Positions 10,863 through 20,174 of a stretch of 64,000 nt of DNA are shown here, one piece after another (the stretch's first letter is position 1; every line of letters starts with the position of its first letter). A program made the position numbers and the translations under genes. The notes under the pieces are model-generated. The model ran no database searches. It was not told the DNA's origin and saw only the letters and a program-made list of their open reading frames with translations. Location of the stretch: the NCBI GenBank assembly GCA_964017195.1, contig OZ024889.1, positions 67,457,858-67,521,857 on the forward strand, in the 5' to 3' direction. This stretch comes from Siderastrea radians. Taxonomy: Eukaryota > Cnidaria > Anthozoa > Scleractinia > Rhizangiidae.

Positions 10863-12576
10863 TTAAAAAACTATATATGTTTTGTGGACTTTAGGAAAGC
10901 ATTTGAATCGGTCTGGCATGATGGACTTCTATGCAAGCTGTTAAAAATCAATATCCGAGGAAACTTCTATAATGTAATTAAAAGTTTATCATGATTCGAA
11001 TTCTATCTCCTCTGTTAGAATTGGAAATAGCCAAACGGGATCTTTTCAATACGCCAGAGGTGTGATCCAAGGCTGCATTTTAAGTCCTTTGCTCTTTAAC
11101 CTATACGTCAATGATTTACGTAGCTTTCTCGTTTAACAATATTCTATCTGATCCGTTCGTGCTACCAAATGGCACGAAACTCAACTCTCTTTTTTATGCA
11201 GACGACTTAATTATATTATCACGATCAAAAGTAGGATTGCAAAATTGCCTAAACGAGTTATCCTCATATTGCAACTCTTGGATGCTAAGAATAAACCCCA
11301 AGAAAACCAAGATAATGATTTTTCAACGATGCACAAAAAGTGTGATTATGTTTTTCACATAGGCAGTGAAATAATAGACATTGTCCAAAACTATACCTAC
11401 CTAGGGACTCGCATCTCATCTTCCGGAGATTTTACGCTTTCCCTCGAACACCTTCGACAAAAAGCTCTTCATGCTTTCTTTGGTCTACGACGGCACACTG
11501 ATTTTAATAAACTGAAACCTTCTCTTGCGTGAAAAATTTTTGACGCAATGATCTCACCAATTTTAACCTACAATAGTGAAGTTTGGGGTGCCTTTGCGAA
11601 ATCAGATTTTAAGTCGTGGGACATCTCGGCAATTGAAAAAACTCATTTACAATTCTGTAAACGTTATTTAGAAGTTCCTAACAAGGCATCCAATATTGCA
11701 TGTAGAGCTGAACTGGGTAAATTCCCTTTGATCATTGATATAAATAAAAACTATTAAGATACTTAATTACTTAAACTACCTCCGAGAAAAGGAAGAAAGC
11801 TCTATAGTCAAACAATCTTTAAAAATATCGATTGACCTTCATTATAACGGTCATAATAGTTTTTACTCTAGTCTCATGAAAATGACTGACTATTACAATT
11901 TCTGTGACTTTAATTGTAATTCATTGAATGAAGGTAAAATCAAACAATATGTAGATCTTCGAGAAAAAGAAATATATCTATTACTGGAACCAAACCCTTC
12001 AGCATTCGCAAAAACTTAGTTTTCATTACACGTTCAAAAAGAATTATAGCCTTTCTGCCTACCTAGAACTAACAAGAAAGAATCCATCTAAAAATCATTA
12101 GTAAAACTGAGAATTAGCAGCTGTCATAAACTTCGTATTGAAACAGGTAGATACGACAAAATACCTCGTGATGAGAGGTTATGTAGTCTCTGCAATTGTA
12201 ACAAAATTGAAGATGAAACTCATTTTTTACTAGATTGCCCGAGCTATTCTTCGATAAGAGACAGGTTATTTTCTAAAATAGAACCTAAAATCCCATTTCT
12301 ACGACTATTATCACATGAGACCTTATTGTCACATCTTATGAATTGTATACTGATTATTTTATAAATATTCAATTAATTTCATTCATCTCGTCATGCTTTG
12401 AACAGAGAGACAAACTAGTTACAATGGCTACCTCTCTGAATGGTTAAAAATAAGAAATGGTTGTAATATTTTTTAGTTATTTTAATTAAGTAAGAAATTA
12501 ATAATTAAATTTTAAGTGCCTTTTGCAATACTGTAATAGTTTTTTATAGTCATACAAATAAGGCTTGTTGTTGAAG
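10863..12576 (+). mobile_element. 5'-truncated non-LTR retrotransposon (LINE)
   Basis: Starts inside the reverse-transcriptase domain ('FVDFRKAFESVWHDGLL'), then 'GVIQGCILSPLLFNLYVND', the catalytic 'YADDLIIL' at about 11197-11220, 'NPKKTKIM' and 'YTYLGTRISSSGDF'. A C-terminal zinc-knuckle-like block 'CSLCNCNKIEDETHFLLDC' lies at about 12185-12241. Frames shift at several points and stops are present, so it is dead. It separates GPCR codons that are adjacent in the paralogues. Seven bases of the GPCR ('aaactat') are missing or absorbed at the left junction. No clear target duplication or poly(A) tail was seen. Clade not assigned. Confidence 0.88.
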
Positions 12577-12681
12577 GTTGTCACACTGGCCTCGATAATG
12601 TTGAACATTTTATGCGGTCCTGCTACCATTCTGACGAACACATTGGTGATAGTGGCGATTAAATCAAGACAAAGTTTACGT

Positions 12682-12974
12682 AATATATCAAACACGAGAA
12701 AGAGTGTTTCATCAGGATATCCAAACACCGAGAAGTGGGTTGAAAAAACGAGGCGCAGCCGAGTTTCTTTAACCGACTTCGAGTTGTTTGGATACCTGAT
12801 GAAACACTCTCTCGAGTTTTTGATATGGCTTCTCAAACCATTCATAATTCTTGGAGAAATTCAATGCAAAAGTTCGCAAAACTTTATGCTAATTATGATC
12901 CGGTATCCAAACCACCGTCACGGTAGTGATTTCCTTTGTTTTCTCTTTATGAATTATTAATGAGTTTGAGAAAC
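12682..12974. mobile_element. Fold-back element inside the GPCR pseudogene
   Basis: Inserted between 'caaagtttacg' and 'aacaacatgtacaac', which are adjacent in the other GPCR copies. 'tatcaaacacgaga' plus 'gagtgtttcatcagg' and 'tatccaaacac' is mirrored by 'gtttggatacctgatgaaac' and 'actctctcgagtttttgata' (about 12688-12827). A further stretch of about 145 bp follows before the receptor resumes. Non-coding. Confidence 0.75.
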
Positions 12975-13478
12975 AACATGTACAACATCCTCCTGGCCTG
13001 TTTGGCGGGAACTGATCTTCTTGTTGGAACTGTTACCCAGCCTACCTATATTGCCATGGAGATTTTCCGCATCGCAGATGGTTCAGTGAATACATACTGC
13101 AACATATTTGAGAATATTTTCAGACCGTTTGCTTATCTCTCCACCCTACCATCGCTTTTCCACCTTGCATTAATAAGCATTGAGCGTTATATCGCGCTAA
13201 AATATGCTTTACGATACCACGAGATCGTAACAAAACTTCGGTTGACTATAGGTGTTGGATTTAGTTGGTTTGTACCCCTGTCGTATACTCTTTTTAGATT
13301 GCTGAAAGTTAATCCTAGAGCTGCTGATGCTCTGCGAGTAATTTTGGTAATTTTTTGTCTATTAGTAATTGGGTTTTGTCATATCACTGTCTATTTTATC
13401 ACTCGACGTCACGAAAAGCAAATCTCAACGGAACAGATTTCAGAGGAAGCCGCTACAAAGTTCCTGTAGGAAAGAAAG
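12736..13478 (+). repeat. 743-bp tandem duplication, copy 1
   Basis: Repeated directly and without a gap at 13479-14221. By eye the copies differ at one base (a at 12772, g at 13515) and their 177-codon frames are identical. The copied block includes part of the fold-back element and GPCR TM2-TM5, so it arose after those insertions. Confidence 0.92.
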
Positions 13479-14221
13479 TGGGTTGAAAAAACGAGGCGCA
13501 GCCGAGTTTCTTTGACCGACTTCGAGTTGTTTGGATACCTGATGAAACACTCTCTCGAGTTTTTGATATGGCTTCTCAAACCATTCATAATTCTTGGAGA
13601 AATTCAATGCAAAAGTTCGCAAAACTTTATGCTAATTATGATCCGGTATCCAAACCACCGTCACGGTAGTGATTTCCTTTGTTTTCTCTTTATGAATTAT
13701 TAATGAGTTTGAGAAACAACATGTACAACATCCTCCTGGCCTGTTTGGCGGGAACTGATCTTCTTGTTGGAACTGTTACCCAGCCTACCTATATTGCCAT
13801 GGAGATTTTCCGCATCGCAGATGGTTCAGTGAATACATACTGCAACATATTTGAGAATATTTTCAGACCGTTTGCTTATCTCTCCACCCTACCATCGCTT
13901 TTCCACCTTGCATTAATAAGCATTGAGCGTTATATCGCGCTAAAATATGCTTTACGATACCACGAGATCGTAACAAAACTTCGGTTGACTATAGGTGTTG
14001 GATTTAGTTGGTTTGTACCCCTGTCGTATACTCTTTTTAGATTGCTGAAAGTTAATCCTAGAGCTGCTGATGCTCTGCGAGTAATTTTGGTAATTTTTTG
14101 TCTATTAGTAATTGGGTTTTGTCATATCACTGTCTATTTTATCACTCGACGTCACGAAAAGCAAATCTCAACGGAACAGATTTCAGAGGAAGCCGCTACA
14201 AAGTTCCTGTAGGAAAGAAAG
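13479..14221 (+). repeat. 743-bp tandem duplication, copy 2
   Basis: Second, almost identical copy of 12736-13478. The junction reads 'aaagaaag|tgggttg' against 'accgagaag|tgggttg' at the left edge, so only 'aag' (or 'agaag' with one mismatch) is shared. This fits a microhomology-based event, or an assembly artefact. Confidence 0.92.
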
Positions 14222-14576
14222 GCTTGGAAAACGACCAGTATTTTTATCGGTTTTGTTTTTTTTGTCATTTTCAGTGGGAGTAGTGTTCAATTTAGCACTG
14301 TTATTTCGTTCCATCAGTAAAGAATCGCCTAAATCTCACCTTTCGTTGAACATAACCTTTTCATCTCTCATGCTAAATTCACTTTGTAACCCAATAATTT
14401 ATTGCTGGTGAAGTAAGAAAATCCGTAAAGCAATGATTGGTGCGTGTTGTAAGAAGAGGGAATCAAAACTGATGAATACGACAAGAACAAAATTTTGCTT
14501 GCATTAGTGTGTAATTAATTATATAGCGTTTTTCTTTGTTCTGAAAGTAATGAAGGTTATTTACTAGTGGCGTATA

Positions 14577-14838
14577 CAGCTATTTCAATTAACGTTGTCG
14601 AAAAGTCTACGAGATAAGGCCGCTAGGTGATGTAGGTAATTGATGAATAAATTTACCAAATTTAGCAATGGCTCACCCCTACAGAAAATAAATCACATTG
14701 ATAAGTTCACCTATCCTATGGCAGTGACAGCGGTGAAATTACAGCCAAGTCCGCCATTTACAGCTACCCATACTACCTTTCGGTTAGGTCGCTTAAGCTC
14801 CAGCCTTTAAAATCCGACAACCTTAATTGAAATAGCTG
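14577..14838. mobile_element. TA-flanked MITE, 262 bp
   Basis: Ends are 'cagctatttcaattaa' and its complement 'ttaattgaaatagctg' ('gttgtcg' and 'cgacaacc' extend the pairing). The element is flanked by TA at 14575-14576 and 14839-14840. The unit 1 counterpart (about 6550-6560, 'gggcatgtatgctcgtgg') is uninterrupted, so the empty site with a single TA is visible. No coding capacity. Confidence 0.82.
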
Positions 14839-15879
14839 TATGCTCGTGGAAGTAATTTTAAAAAAAGAATCAAGATTGTCGATACTGTAAGTTAAACAAG
14901 ATATTTCAGATCAATTAAAATAATTTTATTACCTGTAACGATGGCTGGCTTCATTTCCCATTAGGCTACGACTATGTCCTGTCGCATTTCTCGCAGCTAC
15001 TAGGGCGTTTGTCCGCGAAATTTCTCTCGCGCGAAGCCCTTAGCGGCGGGGAGCGATGAGATGCGGCCGTAAGGCTACATTTTTCCGTAAGCTAATTATT
15101 ATGATAATGATGACAAGAAAAGTTTGAAGAAGTGAAAAGGTTTTTTTTTTTTTTTTGGCGTCCATCTTTAGTACTTCGATCCCAAACCTGTTTTAATAAG
15201 TTTGTTTTGTTCGTAGGAGTTCCTGTCTGACCAGGTTACACCCGGTTAGCCTGGACTGGAGGATCTGGGAGTGGAACCTTCTACCCTTGAAACTATCGCC
15301 ATTTCAGTTCTACGGCGGCACAGGCAATCTTTCTTCTGGGATGAATCTATCGACTCTGATGCACCGTGTCCACCAACGGCCAGCTCTCATGCAATTCACT
15401 GAGTGAATTACGAGGAAAATCACATTAAAAAAACCTGAATTGTACATAATAACCTTTAAACTAGCCGGTACTGAATGACTCTTCAGATAGTTTTCCGACA
15501 TCATTGTGTGTGCTAAGATTGAGTATTCAGTTTATGGTCAGTCAACGTTTGACTTTTTGTCCATTAGAGAAGTTAGTGTTCTTGTTAAAGAAGCTATCAG
15601 AGTATTAAAGTAGGTTGGTACTAAATAAGCGTCTGTGATATTGCAGTGAAAAGTTTTAATTTGTTGCAAGATGGAGAATAAAGGCGGAAAGATCTTATTT
15701 TTAACGATAATGCTTGTTTTTCGCTCCTCGTTGTCGAACAGATTTTCATTTATAGATACAGTCGATCCGGATGCTATCCTTACAGAAACCTTATTGTGGA
15801 CAATTAATTCCCGTGGTCACAGATAAGTCAAAATTTGTTATTATAACTCCACATCTACAATTTCCCTGGCTGGAGATGT

Positions 15880-17380
15880 CCGTTTACGTTTAGATGTAAA
15901 TTTCTTTCTCCAAATAAGCAATGCTAATTTTAAAGTCCGGCTTATCAACAGCGATGTTGCCTTGGTAACAACAAGTAGCTAAACCAAAGCTTCAGAAACT
16001 AAATTTCCGTAGTTATACTCATTCTTTGCCAATTTCTGATGCCCTGGTATGGATCGTTTATAAATAATGATTAATATCTCATAGGTGCCATAAAACTGTC
16101 TTCTGTCAAGCCGCTGTCCGATTATTATTCTAACCAGTTAATTATTAACGTGTTGGTCTTTGGTGCCCTTTACTTTGGTGTGGTGTCCCTTTAGTGACAT
16201 ATAACTCTAAGGAAAAAAGCGCTTTCCGCTTTCGGCATTGCACGTCAGATGTTTTCTCAGGCTATTGCTTCTGGTTTAATGAATCAAGATCAACGTCTAA
16301 TCATGAGTTGTGCTCGCAATAAATAAATAAAAAGAAAATGGACGTTATCAAAACTGAAATTTTCGACGCAGGGTCCCCTTTGTTAGAGTCTTTGCAATCT
16401 TTGAAGAGTTTATTCCCGCTAAATATATGACCCATTTACGCAAAGACTAGACGTTAGCTTGCAAATATGCTGAATTGTAAAGGGGTATCTTAAGATTTTT
16501 GATTTTCTGTTTTTCTCTTTACAAGGCGTCGCAAAACCTACCAATTTAAATTTGCAGAATTTGTCCAAAAGTACAAATTTGAGACATTCCGCCGGAAGTT
16601 AGAAATGGAGAGATCCAACAAAATGTATTTTTTTTGCTCATGGACGCTTTGATCAAAAGGGACACAAATATAAGATTTGTGTTTAGTAAGCTTTCTGAGA
16701 ATTTTCACTTTATTAGGGATTACCTGAATATTTTGTGCGCTATGCGTGGGAAAGAAAAGCACTACTTTGCCTTCTGTGAAATCTGTCACCTGGTGAAATG
16801 CTTAGTTCTATCTCGGAACTGGACGCTCTCGATAAATCTCCGGCTCAGCTGTTGATAAGCATTTACATAAGTAATTTCCCAGCTTTTTATAGCCCTTTGG
16901 CTGCACTGAGGGCAAATAGTGTTTTAAATCAATTCACCAAGTGAACGGAAATACAAGTGTTGTTTTTAAGTGCACAGTAGTTTCGTTCACTTGGCGGAAC
17001 TGCCTTGCTCTGCATAAAGGTTCTATAAATCTCCGACTCAGCTGTTGAAGAACACGTGCATAAATAAATTTCCCAGCATCATTTTAGTGTGAGGAATGAA
17101 GTCTTCTCGGCAAGTTCTTGCTCTCAGTAATTTAAGATTAAATCGTTAGTATTCATGAATGTAAACCAAACCGGGTCAATGAATACTTTATTCTATAATT
17201 TATGTGAAAATTTTTGTCAACATGTCAGATTAGTTTTGATTTCTAACATTTTTTTTTAATAAAACGATGATAAGCCCTTAGTCCATCACAGCCTTACCAC
17301 ATGCAACACTTCTAATTCTAGAAAAGGAATGATTTATTGTTGTTAACAGCTGAAATCTATGTTGCTTATTAGCATCTCAA
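15880..17380. other. Upstream flank of the intact GPCR, non-coding
   Basis: Paralogous to 3620-5400. No gene is visible. It retains the same run of features as unit 1, which makes this flank the best place to look for shared receptor regulation. Confidence 0.55.
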
Positions 17381-17382
17381 GT

Positions 17383-17390
17383 TATATAAG
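17383..17390 (+). promoter_or_regulatory. TATA box of the intact GPCR
   Basis: TATATAAG lies 76 bp upstream of the ATG at 17466, identical to 5408-5415 in unit 1. In the dead unit 2 the element is degraded. The position allows a short 5' leader. Confidence 0.55.
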
Positions 17391-17465
17391 GCTCTGCGAG
17401 CTCAACTGAAACGTTTACTCAAGAAGAAACTAGGAGACTCTTTGAATTCTCTGTGACCCAAGGCC

Positions 17466-18428
17466 ATGTTGAGCCAAAGCAACTCCGCCACAAACATCAG
17501 CAACTCGACAACTCGACTACCGATCGAATACTGTCGCCGGTTTCAAGAGGAAGATTACTTCGAACTAAACTATGCTGTCACACTGGCCTCGATAATTTTG
17601 AACATTTTATGCTTTCCTGTTACAATTCTGATGAACTCATTGGTGATAGTGGCGATTAAATCAAGACAAAGATTACACCATATGAACAACGTACTCCTGG
17701 CCTGTTTGGCGGGAACTGATCTACTTGTTGGAACTGTTGCTCAGCCTACTTATATTGCCACGGAGATTTTTGGCATCGCAGATGGTTCAGTGAATACATA
17801 CTGCAACATTTTTGAGAACATTTTCAGACCGTTTATTTATCTCTCCATCTTCCCATCCCTTTTCCACCTTGCATTAATAAGCATTGAGCGTTATATAGCG
17901 CTAAAATATGCTTTACGATACCACATCATCGTTACAAAACCTCGGTTGGCTTTTGGTGTTGGATTTAGTTGGTTTGTACCCTTGTTATATACTCTTTTTA
18001 GATTGCTGAAAGTTAATCCTAGAGCTGCCGATGCTCTCAGAGTAATTTTGGCAATTTTTTGTCTATCAGTAATTGTGTTTTGTCATATCTCTGTCTATTT
18101 TATCACTCGACGTCACGAAAAGCAAATCTCAACGGAACAGATTTCAGAAGAAGCCGCTACAAAGTTCCTGGAGGAAAGAAAGGCTTGGAAAACGACCAGC
18201 ATTATTATCGGTTTTGTTTTTTTGTCATTTTCAGTGGCAGTGGCGGGTAATTTAGCACTGGTATTTGGTTCCGTTAGTAAAGAATCGCCTGAATCTTACT
18301 TCTTGTTGAACATTACCTTTTCATCTATTATGCTTAATTCACTTTGTAACCCAATAATTTATTGCTGGCGGAGTAAGAAGATCCGTAAAGCAATGATTGC
18401 TGTTATAAGAAGAGGGAATCAAAACTGA
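17466..18428 (+). CDS. Rhodopsin-class (family A) G protein-coupled receptor
   Basis: Complete single-exon gene, 320 aa, the usual size of a compact family A receptor in the plasma membrane. The start at 17466 is the first ATG after the TATA box and is conserved in the paralogues. The N-terminus has two possible N-glycosylation sites (Asn10 'NIS', Asn13 'NST'). TM1 is about residues 37-63. TM2 holds 'LACLAGTDLLVG' with Asp85 (position 2.50). Cys113 precedes TM3, which ends in ERY (141-143) in place of DRY. TM7 has the canonical 'NPIIY' (295-299), followed by a short basic tail 'RSKKIRKAM'. The proline-containing CWxP motif of TM6 is not evident. These features place it in family A. The ligand, probably a small molecule or peptide, cannot be told from sequence. 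It is the only intact member of a three-locus array and may be the sole functional product. Confidence 0.93.
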   Translation: MLSQSNSATNISNSTTRLPIEYCRRFQEEDYFELNYAVTLASIILNILCFPVTILMNSLVIVAIKSRQRLHHMNNVLLACLAGTDLLVGTVAQPTYIATEIFGIADGSVNTYCNIFENIFRPFIYLSIFPSLFHLALISIERYIALKYALRYHIIVTKPRLAFGVGFSWFVPLLYTLFRLLKVNPRAADALRVILAIFCLSVIVFCHISVYFITRRHEKQISTEQISEEAATKFLEERKAWKTTSIIIGFVFLSFSVAVAGNLALVFGSVSKESPESYFLLNITFSSIMLNSLCNPIIYCWRSKKIRKAMIAVIRRGNQN

Positions 18429-18429
18429 T

Positions 18430-19355
18430 GAATCCGATATAAGAACAAATTTTTCGGCTTGCATTTGTGTGTAAACATAGCGCTTCTCTTTGTTCTGAAA
18501 GTGAAAATGAAACGAATATTAACTATACTGGCGACGCAATGCTCATAGCAATTATGTTCACCAAACAAGATAGATTGTCACTGCAGTAAGTTAAACAAGA
18601 TATTTCAGCTCAATTAAAATAATTTTATCACCTGTAACGATCGCTCGCATTTCTCGCAGCTGTTGGGCCAGGGCGTTTACCCGCGAAATCTCTTTCGCGC
18701 GAAGCCCTTAGCGGCCGAGAGCGAAGAGAGGCGGCTGTAATCACAGGCTACATTTTCCGTACGCAATTAATTATGATAATGATAATAGGCAAATAATTAT
18801 GATAATAATAATAACAGTAACAATAATACTACCAATATTAATGGTTTTTAAGCCATTCTCGCGCACTCATCTTCGACAACCATTGGCAATCATGAAAACA
18901 CAACATGCATGACACAGCCTGCCGGCTAACGGGCAGAAAATTTAGTGTAAATTTGGTCTTTCTATTCAAGATAATTCTTCCCATGTTTGTTTGTTTGTTT
19001 GTTTTTTTCTGAAAATTATAGTATTTTATGTTTGTTTTTACGGCGACATCAAAAATTACTTTCGCTATAGGAGAAAAAATTTCGAACACTCAAGTTAACT
19101 TCTGGATTAGAAAATTTTCAAGATCTCTTTGACTAGATGAATTCCGTAACCAGGCACAGTTTTTTCAGTCGAAGATGGGCGTAATTCCTTTTTGTATTGC
19201 GTATGATCAAAACTTTCAAGAAGACCAGGGCAAACAGGAAGTTGATCTTATAGAGTAAATGAGCCCTCATTTAAGCCCTCATTAAAATGACAGTGAGTCT
19301 TGCAGTCTTAAGAATAATACAAAACGAAAGATGTAGTTCAGCTTTGTAGTCCTCC
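18430..19355. other. 3' flank of the intact GPCR
   Basis: Paralogous to the 3' flank of unit 1. Contains short AT-rich triplet runs (18775-18840) and a (GTTT)n run near 18985-19008. No gene. Confidence 0.5.
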
Positions 19356-19366
19356 AACAAGATGCT

Positions 19367-19460
19367 AGGCTCGATCTCCAGCCGTTTTGTGCGCCCGCGT
19401 TCCTTCGCGCACATCAGGAGGATGAAACCCGACTCCCTCAAACGGCTGGAAATCGAACCT
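19367..19460. mobile_element. 94-bp MITE with 11-bp target duplication
   Basis: Ends 'aggctcgatctccagccgtt' and, at the right, 'aacggctggaaatcgaacct' are inverted repeats matching at 18 of 20 positions. AACAAGATGCT flanks it at 19356-19366 and 19461-19471. The unit 1 paralogue (about 7786-7796) has this word once, giving the empty site. Too short to encode anything. Confidence 0.8.
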
Positions 19461-19479
19461 AACAAGATGCTGGAGCCGT

Positions 19480-20174
19480 CGCTGGAGCCTGGATCCTGAA
19501 ACTCGTTTCCAGAGCCCGCGCTACCCCAACACGTTTCCTAACAAGACAAGACATAATTATTTTGTAGCCAAGAATACCAAACGCTCCCCTTTTAATGTTC
19601 CTTTGATAAGAAAACTCGAGACTAATTTTCCGTACTTTTTGATTAATAATTTCATGCATTCATTAGGGGAATTGTTCGTTCCTTTTAAACTTTTCTCTAT
19701 AAATCTAAGGCTTCGCCGGCTGTGTTACAGGTTTGGCACTTTTTGAAGCCGTTAGATTATTGTTAAGTCCTTAGTTAAGGACGTTAGTGTTTTCAGTACC
19801 GTGCGCAAGTCCTCAGTTCTATTCTACATCGTGTGCATACCAGCAATGTTACTTTTAACCAAGCAAGTTAGATTGTAACATATTGCAAGTTAAACACTTC
19901 GAGATAAGTTAAGTTACCTAAGTTCAATAAAAATGATTTTTTTTGCAAAACCAGTGACAGAATGGTTCACATCACATTGAATCACATTACTCATCGTTCT
20001 ACACTGTGCTTCATAGAATTGGGGCCATTTGAGTTGAGTTTGAAAAGATAATTTCATATGAAATACGTTAAATGTGGTAAACATTGCACAAAGTATTGTC
20101 AACTGTAAGGTTTTTTCCCAGTGAACAAAGTAAGGCTGTTACTAGCTTCGAAATATAATAGACCCCAAGGTTTG
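19480..20174. other. Spacer between the GPCR array and MRPL37
   Basis: Up to about 19600 it matches the unit 1 flank; beyond that it is unique sequence. It should contain the 3' UTR of MRPL37. I did not find a clear polyadenylation signal on the minus strand. Confidence 0.4.

Larger units (their letters stand above)
10762..14470 (+). pseudogene. GPCR unit 2, multiply disrupted
   Basis: The receptor begins at ATG 10762 and follows the family N-terminus for about 34 codons. It is cut at about 10862 by a LINE fragment, resumes at 12577 in TM1, and is cut again near 12681 by a fold-back element. It runs from 12975 through TM2-TM5 to 13466, where a TAG replaces the GAG of 'FLEERKAW'. The 743 bp from 12736 to 13478 are then repeated at 13479-14221. 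After the second copy the rest of the gene continues with an extra T in a T-run near 14262 (frameshift) and TGA in place of CGA after 'NPIIYCW' (14408). It is not able to encode a receptor. Alignment to the intact paralogue shows every break. Confidence 0.9.
8540..15110 (+). repeat. GPCR array unit 2
   Basis: Second unit of the array. It is the most damaged, with a 125-bp GPCR scrap, a LINE, two MITEs and a 743-bp tandem duplication. Its 5' flank (8560-10740) and 3' flank (14470-15110) match the other units except for these insertions. Confidence 0.7.
15180..19600 (+). repeat. GPCR array unit 3
   Basis: Third unit, with the only intact receptor. 15200-15880 matches 1640-2340 including the interspersed repeat. 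15885-17455 matches the upstream flank of unit 1. 18640-19600 matches 7080-7900. Boundaries are approximate. Confidence 0.7.
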
